From Paenibacillus kyungheensis (lineage in GTDB: Bacteria > Bacillota > Bacilli > Paenibacillales > Paenibacillaceae), in assembly GCF_028606985.1 (NCBI RefSeq), contig NZ_CP117416.1, forward strand, positions 3,510,001 through 3,574,000: a stretch of 64,000 nt of DNA, in the 5' to 3' direction. Each line of letters starts with the position of its first letter. The stretch's first letter is position 1. Of this stretch, positions 43,678 through 53,155 are shown in pieces. The notes under the pieces are model-generated. The model made no database searches, had not been told where the DNA came from, and was given only the letters and a program-made list of their open reading frames with translations. The position numbers were made by a program, and so were the translations under genes.

Positions 43678-45576
43678 TTATTGTTTGGCTGGTACAACTT
43701 CTTTTACATTTACTGTAGTTGATAGCTTTTTATCGCCATATTCTACTTTAATCGTAGTTGTTCCTTTAGCAAGTGCTGTAATTTTACCTTCTGTTACTGT
43801 AGCGATATTTGCTTTAGTACTTGTCCATGTTGCTTCTTTCGTAACATCGACTTTGGTACCTGTATCGTATTCAGCTACGATTTGAACAGATTTAGCATCG
43901 CCTACAGTCAATTTCAACGCTTTTTCAGAGAACGTTAATTTTTTCAACTTCGCAGTTACATTCACTTTAACTGTCAATGTTAATCCTTGATACGAACCTG
44001 TTAACGTTGTTGTTCCTAGATTCAATGCTTTAACACTTGATCCTTTAACAGTCGCTACAGAAGGATTCGAAGAAACCCAATTCATTTTAGTAGATAATGT
44101 TACCGATTTACCTGTTGCAGCATAGATGCCTACTGCTTTAATAGTTTTGCTCTTTTTGATATTCAACTCAACCACATCTGGTGTAACAGTGATTGATTTA
44201 ATTTTTGGTTCCATCGTTACCGCAACTTTAACTGTTTTGTTAAGGTATGTTCCTTTAAGCGTTGCTTTACCGTTTAATAAAGCTTTTGCTTTGGAACCTG
44301 TTAACAATAAGCTTTCAGAAGAAGACGTCCAATCGATATCATTGCTTACATCAACGGTAGAACCTTCTACTGTCATTGCTTCTACTTTAGGCAAGCTTGC
44401 AGTTTCACCAACTACAATACTTAATGTTGTTACGTCTGGTGTCAATACAAGCAATTTGGTCTGAACCGATACCGGTACAGTTACTTTAAGATCACCAATT
44501 GTACCCACTAGATTAACGTTACCTTCGCTTTCAGCTTCTACTTTTGTACTTGTGACTGAAGCAATACTTCCGTCACCTGCACTCCATTCTACAAGCTTAG
44601 ACAAATCTACAGTTGTTCCATCTACTGCTGTTCCTGTTACTTTAGGAAGTGTAGCACTATCTCCTGTAACCAAATCAATTGAATCTACACTAGCTTCTAC
44701 TTTTTTCATTGTTTTGTAGACAGTCACTTTGAAGCTCTTTGTATAATCTTCATATTCTGCTTTGATTGTAGAAGTACCTTCTACCCATGGAGTTAGCAAA
44801 CCATTGTCTGCTGTTACATTGATTGCATTAGATGAAGTCCATTTCACATCATTCGTTACATCCGTAGGAACGCGAGTGGCATCTGCTACTTCTGCTTTGA
44901 TTTGTTTTGGAGTATCACCGATAAACATTACTTGATCTTCTTCAGGTGTTAACATTAGACCCTGGAAAGAAGAACGTACATAAATCGTTTGTGTATCTGC
45001 AAGTCCTGCATATCTAGCTGTAATTGTTGTTGTACCTTGTTTGATTCCTTTTACCGTACCCAGAGATACAGTGGCTACTGCTGCACTGTATGTAGACCAT
45101 GTTACTGAAGAAGTTACATCTTCTGAACTACCGTCTGTTTTGGTAGCTGTTGCTTTGAATGTATAAGGCTGTCCGATCGTTACATTTGCTGCTACTTCTG
45201 GCGAAATTTTTAATGCTGTATAAGGTGAAGTCACTGTTACTTTTTTAGTAGCAGATAGATCGCCATATTTAGCAGTGATTGTTGTTGTACCTGTGCCAAC
45301 GGGTGTAATTGTTCCTGCTTTGACAGTAGCTACTGTAGATGCAGAAGAAGTCCATTTTGCATCATCAGATACATCTTCTGTATTGCCTGAACCGTCTACT
45401 GTGGATACTGTTAAGTCGGTAGCATCATCATCTAGAGATAGAGTTAAAGCATTGTCGTCTGAAAATTTGAGTGATACCGCACTGCTGTCTGCTGCGAAAA
45501 CTCCGGCTGGAAATAGTGTACTCGCTACGATAACAAGTGCAAGCATCCATTTTGCCATTTTGGCAGTATGTGTCAT
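43678..45576 (-). CDS. Secreted protein of seven bacterial Ig-like (Big_2) domains
   Basis: A 632-residue exported protein. A signal peptide (about 1-30, ending FPAGVFAADS) is followed by seven tandem repeats of about 78-85 residues. Each has a W-[ST]-S/T core (such as AKWTSSASTVATVK), a short turn, GTTTITAKYG-like strand and a V-x-V end. Repeat units begin near residues 35, 120, 200, 285, 365, 450 and 530. No LPXTG, SLH or enzyme domain is seen, so attachment is unclear. The ATG at 45576 has AAGGAG about 8 bases upstream; the reading back to 45720 is unsupported. An adhesive or structural surface role is likely. Confidence 0.88.
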   Translation of the reverse strand: MTHTAKMAKWMLALVIVASTLFPAGVFAADSSAVSLKFSDDNALTLSLDDDATDLTVSTVDGSGNTEDVSDDAKWTSSASTVATVKAGTITPVGTGTTTITAKYGDLSATKKVTVTSPYTALKISPEVAANVTIGQPYTFKATATKTDGSSEDVTSSVTWSTYSAAVATVSLGTVKGIKQGTTTITARYAGLADTQTIYVRSSFQGLMLTPEEDQVMFIGDTPKQIKAEVADATRVPTDVTNDVKWTSSNAINVTADNGLLTPWVEGTSTIKAEYEDYTKSFKVTVYKTMKKVEASVDSIDLVTGDSATLPKVTGTAVDGTTVDLSKLVEWSAGDGSIASVTSTKVEAESEGNVNLVGTIGDLKVTVPVSVQTKLLVLTPDVTTLSIVVGETASLPKVEAMTVEGSTVDVSNDIDWTSSSESLLLTGSKAKALLNGKATLKGTYLNKTVKVAVTMEPKIKSITVTPDVVELNIKKSKTIKAVGIYAATGKSVTLSTKMNWVSSNPSVATVKGSSVKALNLGTTTLTGSYQGLTLTVKVNVTAKLKKLTFSEKALKLTVGDAKSVQIVAEYDTGTKVDVTKEATWTSTKANIATVTEGKITALAKGTTTIKVEYGDKKLSTTVNVKEVVPAKQ

Positions 45577-45744
45577 TAATTTCTCTCCTTGTATAACGTA
45601 TTTGTGATCTTCTCTGTCCATTCCTGTATTAATATCGGTTGGAATACTATATTTTTGAAGACAATTGATCCAAAATAAGGCTATAGTCCTGTAAACTCTC
45701 TTCTTTTTCTGGAAAATCAAGGTGTATTTTCACTAGTAAACTGT

Positions 45745-46161
45745 TCAGCATCCACGTAGAGAGCGAACAATAAATCGATAATCTGATTTGCGCAAAATAC
45801 GACCATTGCCTAAAAATACTTGTTGATGATCATGTTTTATAATCTTAGCCTGTAATTCAACCAATCGATCGCCTTGCCAGATCATAACCTGGGAGCCGAA
45901 AAGAATAGCATTATCGAATTGCACCGGTAATTTCATAACATACCCGATATGATTCAGTTCTGCGGCAGAAGATTCTAATTCTTGAGGTAACTGTTCTAAT
46001 TCTTTGATATACAAAATATCATTTAATAGCACATTGATCGCTCCTGGTTGTAAAATCAATCGATTTTTGCTTTCGTCCCAGTACTGGATCGTACCATATA
46101 ATCTAGAAGTATATTCATCGTCACGAGTAACCATTACTTTTTTACCTTCCCAATGCTTCAT
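45745..46161 (-). CDS. Uncharacterised protein (138 residues)
   Basis: A soluble, beta-rich protein. The first 55 residues read like an Sm/SH3-like barrel (WEGKKVMVTRDDEYTSRLYG, TIQYWDESKNRLILQPGAI), and the second half may repeat a similar pattern (FGSQVMIWQGDRLVELQAKI, then QQVFLGNGRILRKSDYRFIV). No known family is recognised. The ATG at 46161 has GGGAGGTG about 7 bases upstream. It follows ung by 28 bases in the same direction, so the two are probably co-transcribed. Confidence 0.65.
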   Translation of the reverse strand: MKHWEGKKVMVTRDDEYTSRLYGTIQYWDESKNRLILQPGAINVLLNDILYIKELEQLPQELESSAAELNHIGYVMKLPVQFDNAILFGSQVMIWQGDRLVELQAKIIKHDHQQVFLGNGRILRKSDYRFIVRSLRGC

Positions 46162-46189
46162 CTTTTCACCTCCCTTGAAGTATGAATCT

Positions 46190-46867
46190 TTATGTGATAT
46201 TTGGAATATGCCAGTCGATCGGACGTTCTCCATGTTGCTCTAAAAATTCATTTGTACGTGAAAAAGGTTTGCTTCCAAAAAATCCTTTGCGAGCTGCAAA
46301 TGGGCTGGGGTGAGCTGACCGAATAATCAAATGACGCTCTTGATCGATAAAAGATTCTTTTTCAGCGGCATGATTGCCCCATAATAAAAACACCATCGGT
46401 TCTGAGCGATCATTCAACGCATGAATTACTGCATCGGTGAATTGTTCCCATCCTTTACCTCGATGTGAAGCAGGCTTGGATTCTCTGACTGTTAATGCGG
46501 TATTGAGCAAAAGAACACCTTCTTTGCCCCATTGTACAAGCGAACCATGATTCGGTGTCGGTATATTTAGATCTTCTTTTAACTCTATGTAGATATTACG
46601 TAACGATGGCGGTACTCGTACCCCTGGCATCACCGAAAAGCTTAATCCTTCTGCTTGCCCTGCTCCATGATAAGGATCTTGTCCCAAAATTACAGCTTTC
46701 ACCTCAGCATATGGTGTTAATCGGAACGCTTGAAAAAGTAAATCACGTGGCGGATAGACTACAGCTTCTTCATATTCTTGGTCTAACCATGTCATTAGCT
46801 GTTGAAAATAAGGTTTCTCCATTTCATCTTTGAGCACTTCATCCCAATCATTACCGAACATATACAA
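46190..46867 (-). CDS. ung: Uracil-DNA glycosylase, family 1
   Basis: Removes uracil from DNA to start base-excision repair. The 225-residue protein has the water-activating motif GQDPYHGAGQAEGLSFSV (catalytic Asp), VLLLNTALTVRESKPASH, VFLLWGNHAAEKE and the leucine/serine loop SAHPSPFAARKGF with the catalytic His. Length and all motifs are standard. It heads a likely two-gene unit with the 45745 gene. Confidence 0.97.
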   Translation of the reverse strand: MYMFGNDWDEVLKDEMEKPYFQQLMTWLDQEYEEAVVYPPRDLLFQAFRLTPYAEVKAVILGQDPYHGAGQAEGLSFSVMPGVRVPPSLRNIYIELKEDLNIPTPNHGSLVQWGKEGVLLLNTALTVRESKPASHRGKGWEQFTDAVIHALNDRSEPMVFLLWGNHAAEKESFIDQERHLIIRSAHPSPFAARKGFFGSKPFSRTNEFLEQHGERPIDWHIPNIT

Positions 46868-46905
46868 CGTCCTTTCTTGTTCATTGATTTGTAGTCTGAC
46901 AAAAA

Positions 46906-46939
46906 AAGGACCAACCCATTATTCATGAGTCAGTCCTTT
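46906..46939 (-). repeat. Hairpin upstream of ung
   Basis: AAAGGAC and GTCCTTT arms enclose about 20 bases. A second perfect 11-base stem, AGCAACATTTA/TAAATGTTGCT, lies at 47010-47041. Both sit between the beta-mannosidase stop and ung. The minus-strand T-run after the first makes it the likelier terminator of the mannosidase operon. Confidence 0.6.
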
Positions 46940-47086
46940 GTACGATAGGTGTACTTATGATAAACACGTATACCTACTTGAATGCTAAGGATCTCACCGT
47001 TCACCTATGAGCAACATTTATAATAGAAAGTAAATGTTGCTATGCGTCTGTATTATAGCTTATTTTAGGTTGGAAAGGCAAGAAAT

Positions 47087-49780
47087 CTACATATTCAATG
47101 ATCGCTCTATATCGCTTCTGATAGCGTGTTGTTGAAAGGATGCAAAAGCTATTTCAGGTTGTGATGTCTGCTCGTTCTTGTCATCCTTAGCGGTATATAA
47201 TATCGACCGATCTGCTGGAAATAGTTCTGCGGCTTGATCGCAACAAGTCACTACTATTTGTTTAGACTCACCGGGAAACAACGTAAAGTACCCTTCGCTT
47301 GCTGTCATCCAAAATCGGTCTGTAGATTCATACGGATAAATATGCAAAGCCACTGTATTGCCTTGATTGGTCACTGTGTATTCCCGTTTCCAAAATGACG
47401 TATGATGATATCCTGATAAAGAAGAATGAGTCCAATCATGATGAGCTTCTACTGCTAAGTCAACATTTGCTTGATCAAGCGTAGGGGCATAGATCGACTG
47501 TTGCCTGGTTGAAAAAGGATACATATTATCCGCAATAGACTGATCTCCGCATACTGATTGCAAACGAATATAAAATAACTGATCTGCGGTCTGTGGAATC
47601 TCACAACAGAATATCGTAGGAGTAATAACATGATCGATATTAGTTGTCCCGACAATAGAATGATGTTGTAACATCTGACCTTTACTGTCTAATAGTTGCA
47701 TATTGATAGTGAATTCTCTGGATGCATGATTACTTACAACACGTAACGGAAACTCCACCGTCTCACCAATAACATAATGCAGACTGCGATAATCGATACT
47801 TGCTCGAAAAGGAGCATAAGCTTCTTTCACCCAATAATAAGCCATTTTTGCTTCATTATAATAATCAATTAGATTGGTACAGGTGACATTCGGCCATGGT
47901 TCATTTAATTGCCAGACCAGACTGCCACTATTGTTAAATTGACGGCTTCGATTAGAATCCAAAATAAAGCGTAACCCTTCGGCTTGAATCCATTGACTAC
48001 AATCTACAAATGATTCCAAAGTATCAAGCGAACCGAATAACTCGATGTCCCGGCTATACGTATCCCACCATTCTCCATGATGTCGCCAGACCAGACTATC
48101 TTCCATCGAAGTTGGTTGTCGGTAAGATTGACTTAAAAATTTATGTAGACTGCGAACATGACTTAGTCCATCTACACCGAACTCACTATGAAATAAATGA
48201 TCTGCTTCACCGTACAACACATAATGCTGAGGATTACCTTCGTATTTCCAGTGACCATGTACATCATGGCTGACCCCTTTTTCATGGGTGATATATTGTA
48301 CAGGCCCTGAAGCAGATGTTGGCAAAAACATTCGCTGTGGATCATACTGCTGTACCAGTTGCTGAAGCAATGCTAGATTATGATCATCATACGTGGAAGG
48401 AATATTAGGTGCACTCATTAATTCATTGCCACCGCTCCAGATCGTAAGGCTAGTATGATTACGACGACGCTTGAGCGCTGAGATTGCATTGCGTTGTAAT
48501 AAATCCAAAAATTCAGGACGTTGTGAAGGTGTATTATCGATCCCTGAACTTGATTGAATAAATTCTTGCCAGATCATAATACCGTGCATATCACATAGCT
48601 CGTATAAAATACTTTTTTCGATAATACCGCCACCCCATATACGCAGCATATTCATATTTGCTTCTTTGGCAAGATGAATCAGCCATTCATAACGATGAGC
48701 GGTTACATTTCCATATAAATGATCGAGCGGAGTGATATTTGCTCCACGGATATAGATTTTACGTCCGTTGATTTTGACAGTATAAGGCAACGCATCGGTT
48801 GGACTTCCTTCATTAGATACATATTCCAATTGCCGTATTCCTACACGACATGTATACACATCACATATGGTATTGTGCTGAAGCAATGTAATCTTTACCT
48901 TATATAGTGGCTGATCTCCATATCCGTTGGGATACCATAATTGCGGAGAATCTATTAGACTTTGCATAGTAAATGTAGACTCATTCTTTATAAATGATTG
49001 TTCTAATTGAACAACAGCATTTCCTGCCGGATCAAAAATAGCCACTTGTACTAGCGTAGACTTTTTACCTTTACTTTTCCCATGTGGCTGGATCTCTCCA
49101 CCGATCTGAATAACTCCTTGATGTTGTTCGTTTAGATCAGTCTTTACTTGAATATCCTGTAAAGAACAATGTTGATAGGATTTGAGCACGATATCATCCC
49201 AAATGCCAATATTAATCAGACGTGTAGAAAAGTCCCACTTGTAGTTGAATCGACTTTTCTGCGTAAATGTTGCTGACGTTTTGCCGATTTGCCCCATTTC
49301 ATCCGGTGGATGCTTGAGTACAATCAACAGTTCAACACATTCACTTTGTTGCAGTTGCTCTGTAATATCGAATACCGCAGGTTCGTACATTCCGATATGT
49401 TCACCGAGGTATTGTCCATTCCAGTAAATGAGTGCTTCATAATCTAATCCCTGACAGATTAATTCGGTAGCTACTGTATCTGTCTGAGGATAAATATCTT
49501 TCCATTCAAAACAAGTCCGATACACCCACCAGCGATTCTCCACCCATTCACATTGCAGACTATTCATATCTTGATACGGATTTTCTATCCATCCTGCCCG
49601 GTATAGATCATAATGAACACCTCCCGGCACAGTCGCTGGCATCCATTCTGTAACTCCTAGCAATTCGTTCCCAATTTCCATACTTGTGCCTTTGACCGGA
49701 ACCCATGGCCAGAATCCTTTCAGTTCCCATGTCATCTGGCTTAACGAATATTCACGATCAGATGTATACATACTTGCCAA
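47087..49780 (-). CDS. Beta-mannosidase, glycoside hydrolase family 2
   Basis: Hydrolyses manno-oligosaccharides to mannose in the cytoplasm (no signal peptide). An 897-residue GH2 protein: sugar-binding jelly roll at the start (TVPGGVHYDLYRAGWIENPY, WVYRTCFEW), Ig-like domain, then a TIM barrel with MLRIWGGGIIE, the acid/base Glu in WSGGNELM and the nucleophile Glu in LFHSEFGVDG. The set fits beta-mannosidase rather than beta-galactosidase. It is last in the operon after the two permeases. The start is a TTG at 49780 with GGAAGG about 10 bases upstream; the ATG three codons later is an alternative. Confidence 0.9.
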   Translation of the reverse strand: MASMYTSDREYSLSQMTWELKGFWPWVPVKGTSMEIGNELLGVTEWMPATVPGGVHYDLYRAGWIENPYQDMNSLQCEWVENRWWVYRTCFEWKDIYPQTDTVATELICQGLDYEALIYWNGQYLGEHIGMYEPAVFDITEQLQQSECVELLIVLKHPPDEMGQIGKTSATFTQKSRFNYKWDFSTRLINIGIWDDIVLKSYQHCSLQDIQVKTDLNEQHQGVIQIGGEIQPHGKSKGKKSTLVQVAIFDPAGNAVVQLEQSFIKNESTFTMQSLIDSPQLWYPNGYGDQPLYKVKITLLQHNTICDVYTCRVGIRQLEYVSNEGSPTDALPYTVKINGRKIYIRGANITPLDHLYGNVTAHRYEWLIHLAKEANMNMLRIWGGGIIEKSILYELCDMHGIMIWQEFIQSSSGIDNTPSQRPEFLDLLQRNAISALKRRRNHTSLTIWSGGNELMSAPNIPSTYDDHNLALLQQLVQQYDPQRMFLPTSASGPVQYITHEKGVSHDVHGHWKYEGNPQHYVLYGEADHLFHSEFGVDGLSHVRSLHKFLSQSYRQPTSMEDSLVWRHHGEWWDTYSRDIELFGSLDTLESFVDCSQWIQAEGLRFILDSNRSRQFNNSGSLVWQLNEPWPNVTCTNLIDYYNEAKMAYYWVKEAYAPFRASIDYRSLHYVIGETVEFPLRVVSNHASREFTINMQLLDSKGQMLQHHSIVGTTNIDHVITPTIFCCEIPQTADQLFYIRLQSVCGDQSIADNMYPFSTRQQSIYAPTLDQANVDLAVEAHHDWTHSSLSGYHHTSFWKREYTVTNQGNTVALHIYPYESTDRFWMTASEGYFTLFPGESKQIVVTCCDQAAELFPADRSILYTAKDDKNEQTSQPEIAFASFQQHAIRSDIERSLNM

Positions 49781-49808
49781 TAGAATCGTTCCTTCCTTTG
49801 TTAGATGC

Positions 49809-50636
49809 TTATCCTTTCACTGCTCCGCTGGTAACGCCCGAGAAAATATACTTCTGCAAAAACAAATACAACAAAATCGTCGGAATCATAATAATCAGAA
49901 TTGCCGCACAAATATTCGTCCATTGTGCTTGATTATTGCCTGCAAACCGCATAATTGCTGTAGAGACCACAACCAAATCTTGCTTGGGCATATACAGAAA
50001 TGGAATATATAACTCATTGTAAATATTGATCGTTTTCAAAATAATCAAAGTCGCTGTTGCTGGCCCAAGTAACGGTAAAATAATACTGCGATAAATCCGT
50101 AACAGACTGGCTCCATCCATCATGGCACTTTCGTCCAATTCATACGGAATATTTTTGATAAATTGCAAATAGATATAAATCTGAATCACATCGGCTCCTA
50201 CAAATAATAAAATCGGTGCGTAAAGCGTATTATAAATACCCATCGCTTGAATAATCGAAAATGTCACCACTTGAGTCGTAATCGTCGGAATAATAGTAGC
50301 GATCAGAAACGCACCAATCACTAACATTTTGCCTCCAAATTGAATTCGACCTACAGCATAAGCCACCATCGTACCGAGTATAATATTGCCAAGCAATGCG
50401 ATAATAATAATCAGAAATGTATTCAAAAAAGCATGCATAATATCTGCCCGATCAATAACATTTGCAAAGTTTTCAAAATTCAAAAAACTAGCAGGTAACG
50501 AGAAGGGATTACTGCCTTCATCTTCTTTTTTGAATGCATTCACAAATACCACATACAGTGGAAACAAAACGGTACATGTTCCTGCGATCAAAATGACATA
50601 TTTGAGCATATGCACGATATCAAACTTTCGATTCAT
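49809..50636 (-). CDS. Carbohydrate ABC transporter permease, MalG type
   Basis: A 275-residue inner-membrane subunit with six predicted helices. The EAA-like loop is DESAMMDGASLLRIYRSIILP, quoted here by its core MMDGASLLRIY, where the ATPase docks. It begins 6 bases after the stop of the MalF-type gene and ends 28 bases before the beta-mannosidase start, so it is co-transcribed with both. Substrate inferred to be manno-oligosaccharides from the neighbouring mannanase and mannosidase. Confidence 0.92.
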   Translation of the reverse strand: MNRKFDIVHMLKYVILIAGTCTVLFPLYVVFVNAFKKEDEGSNPFSLPASFLNFENFANVIDRADIMHAFLNTFLIIIIALLGNIILGTMVAYAVGRIQFGGKMLVIGAFLIATIIPTITTQVVTFSIIQAMGIYNTLYAPILLFVGADVIQIYIYLQFIKNIPYELDESAMMDGASLLRIYRSIILPLLGPATATLIILKTINIYNELYIPFLYMPKQDLVVVSTAIMRFAGNNQAQWTNICAAILIIMIPTILLYLFLQKYIFSGVTSGAVKG

Positions 50637-50642
50637 AAGCAG

Positions 50643-51527
50643 TTAATCTCCTTTCCGATTAATGACTAGATTTTGTACCACCAAAATAATCGCTGTAAAT
50701 AAAAGCAGAACTACACTCATCGCTGAAGCTAGACCGTAATTGTTAAATTGGAACGCTGTCTCAATCGTTTTGAACAAAAATGTTTCACTTGCTCCAGCAG
50801 GCCCACCTTTGGTTAAAACAAACGGTAAATCAAATACCGCCAAAGCACCACTAAACGTAAGGAACATATTTAATGAAATAATAGGTGTCAAATTAGGAAT
50901 CGTAAGGGACCATAACATTTGAAATCGGCTGGCTCCATCTATTCTGGCGGCTTCATACATATCTCCGGGAATCGATTGAAGAGCTCCCAGATAAATGACC
51001 ATATTGTAGCCCATAAAGCGCCAAAATCCGATAGATGCCAGTGCATAATTGACCAGCGAAGCATTCCCTAACCAACTTTGTTGCCATGACTCTAATCCAA
51101 CAAGCCCAAGCAATCCATTTAACGATCCATTGGTCGTATCAAATACATACTGAAACATAAAAGCCACTGCAACAGCATTCATAATAAAAGGAAGAAATAA
51201 CATGACTCTAAAAAAATTACGTCCTCGCAATTTGGAATTTAAAATTACAGCAAATACAATCGCTACGATATTTTGAATAATCCCGATCAATACATAAGGA
51301 ATCTGATGAAGAAATACACCAAACAAATCAGGATTGGTGAAAATTTCAATATAGTTACCCAGTCCAAGCCACTCTTTGACCGGGCTGATTCCATCCCAAC
51401 TGGTGAAGCTCAAGTACACTAATCGCATCGCTGGATAATACGTAAAAATAGCTAATAATGCTAAAGGTATTAACAAAAACGAAATCAATATCAATTTTCG
51501 TTGTAATGGATATGAAATATGACTCAT
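50643..51527 (-). CDS. Carbohydrate ABC transporter permease, MalF type
   Basis: A 294-residue membrane subunit with six predicted helices. The EAA loop is YEAARIDGASRFQMLWSLTI, followed by the usual P. It pairs with the MalG-type protein to form the membrane channel. Its gene follows the binding-protein gene by 130 bases and is followed directly by the second permease. No gene for the ABC ATPase is present in the locus. Confidence 0.92.
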   Translation of the reverse strand: MSHISYPLQRKLILISFLLIPLALLAIFTYYPAMRLVYLSFTSWDGISPVKEWLGLGNYIEIFTNPDLFGVFLHQIPYVLIGIIQNIVAIVFAVILNSKLRGRNFFRVMLFLPFIMNAVAVAFMFQYVFDTTNGSLNGLLGLVGLESWQQSWLGNASLVNYALASIGFWRFMGYNMVIYLGALQSIPGDMYEAARIDGASRFQMLWSLTIPNLTPIISLNMFLTFSGALAVFDLPFVLTKGGPAGASETFLFKTIETAFQFNNYGLASAMSVVLLLFTAIILVVQNLVINRKGD

Positions 51528-51657
51528 CGTTCCACTTCATTCCCTTTCTGTAACAGCTTCATTCTGCAAAGCAAGTCCGCTCTAATAAAATGACCTGCTT
51601 TGCTGATCTTCTTTATCTGTTCTAGTGTGAGCACAAATAGACGTCTATGTCCTATTG

Positions 51658-52908
51658 TTAATGACCTAACGATTTTTTGGCATTTGCCCATGCGGCATTA
51701 TATTTATCCATAATCGTTTGTGGATCAGGAGCCAGTACAAATTCTTGTACAAATGCTTCTTTAGTAATTTGTGCTTTATTTACGATAGCAGTGACTTTAG
51801 GATCATCAGATACTGCTTCTAGATACTTGGGTTTGAAGCTATTAAATTCTGTCAATTGTTCTACAGCTGGCTTTTTGTCTTTCAATACAGGAATAAATCC
51901 AGCAAAATCATCGAACCCTGAATCTTCTAGCATCCATTTTACAAAAGCTTTGGCTGTTGCAGGATGCTCACTATTTTTGTTCACACCATACGCCCAGTCC
52001 GGTGCTAATGTGACATTGTATTTACCAGAATTATCGTAAGGAAATGGAAAGTATCCGATATTGCTGGAATCAGTGCCACTTTCAATCACTTGTGGAATCG
52101 CCCAGTTACCGATCACATACATCGCAAATTTACCGCTAGCGATATCTTTTTTGGATTGTTCCCAATTGGTAGAGTTAATATCTGGCTCTAAATAACCTTT
52201 TTCATACATATTGCGAATAATGCTCATCGATTGACCGTAAGGGTTATCCAATTGGTAAGGAGCATCACTTTCAAGTCGTTTGTTGTTGAGATTAGCATCA
52301 CCTGCAATTGCAGTTGGAATCTCAGAAGACCACGGATACAATGTCCACTGATCTTTAAAATTAGAAGCTAACGCAACTTTACCTGCGACTTTGAGCTTGT
52401 CTGCTGCTGCATAGAACTCATCAAGCGTTTGGGGAACCGCAGTAATACCTGCATCGGCAAAAGCTTTTTTGTTGTATAAAATACCTGTTGTGGTCGCACC
52501 TACTGAAATACCATACACTTTATTTTCAAATGATTTGTAGTCTTTAAAATAAATACGATCATTCAATCCGAGATCATCTAATGGGGTGAAATATTTGGGG
52601 AGGTCTGAGTTAGGAATCGTTGGAATCAATACCACATCAGGAAATTCGCCAGAACCGACACGAATTTTGGTCGTTTTGTCTAGATCTGTAACTGCTTCAA
52701 ATTCAACATGAGCATCTGGATATTTTTCATTGAAGCGTTTGGCATAATCATCATATTTTTCGCCAATCATATCTGTCCGATTTGTTAAAAAAGTGATGGT
52801 GCCACTAATTTCATTTTTGTCTGCTGATGTACTCTGACTTCCACCACAGGCTGTTAACAATACCGAAAATATACAAACGAGCAATACAGACAAATATATC
52901 TTTTTCAC
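51658..52908 (-). CDS. Extracellular sugar-binding lipoprotein of the ABC importer
   Basis: A 416-residue family 1 solute-binding protein. The signal peptide has the lipobox LLTACGG, with the lipidated Cys near residue 21. The mature part shows GTITFLTNRTDMIGEKYDDY, FPDVVLIPT, ILYNKKAFADAGI and GKFAMYVIGNWAIPQ, all family landmarks. It should hand manno-oligosaccharides to the two permeases. First gene of the operon. A cre-like site lies 19 bases upstream of the ATG, within the leader. Confidence 0.92.
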   Translation of the reverse strand: MKKIYLSVLLVCIFSVLLTACGGSQSTSADKNEISGTITFLTNRTDMIGEKYDDYAKRFNEKYPDAHVEFEAVTDLDKTTKIRVGSGEFPDVVLIPTIPNSDLPKYFTPLDDLGLNDRIYFKDYKSFENKVYGISVGATTTGILYNKKAFADAGITAVPQTLDEFYAAADKLKVAGKVALASNFKDQWTLYPWSSEIPTAIAGDANLNNKRLESDAPYQLDNPYGQSMSIIRNMYEKGYLEPDINSTNWEQSKKDIASGKFAMYVIGNWAIPQVIESGTDSSNIGYFPFPYDNSGKYNVTLAPDWAYGVNKNSEHPATAKAFVKWMLEDSGFDDFAGFIPVLKDKKPAVEQLTEFNSFKPKYLEAVSDDPKVTAIVNKAQITKEAFVQEFVLAPDPQTIMDKYNAAWANAKKSLGH

Positions 52909-52926
52909 TTTAAAGCCCCCTAATAT

Positions 52927-52940
52927 TGATATCGCTTACA
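52927..52940 (-). promoter_or_regulatory. cre-like site (CcpA) before the mannan importer operon
   Basis: Minus-strand TGTAAGCGATATCA fits the cre pattern TGWAARCGYTWNCW at all but one position. It lies between the promoter region and the start of the binding-protein gene. CcpA is encoded in this window. A binding site for the local LacI regulator is an alternative. Confidence 0.6.
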
Positions 52941-53039
52941 TTCAAACATTAACATAATTAAACTTTTATTTCAACAATATAATTATATTTAATTCAACAT
53001 ATTGATATTTTTGAAATAGACTTTAGATAAACACACAAC

Positions 53040-53084
53040 AAAAAGACACTTAGCGCATAAGTAATACTTGCTAAGTGCCTTTTA
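53040..53084 (-). terminator. Terminator after the LacI-family regulator gene
   Basis: CACTTAGC and GCTAAGTG perfect arms with flanking pairing; T-run on the minus strand. Confidence 0.85.
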
Positions 53085-53155
53085 TAAACTATTTGTATTC
53101 CATATCGTTGTATAACATCGCTTTTCTTCGTTTATCACTATGACTTTCTTCTATA

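Noticed and set aside
47010-47041. Perfect 11-bp hairpin AGCAACATTTA/TAAATGTTGCT as a terminator
   Set aside because: No T-run follows in either direction, so it is only noted as a structure upstream of ung.
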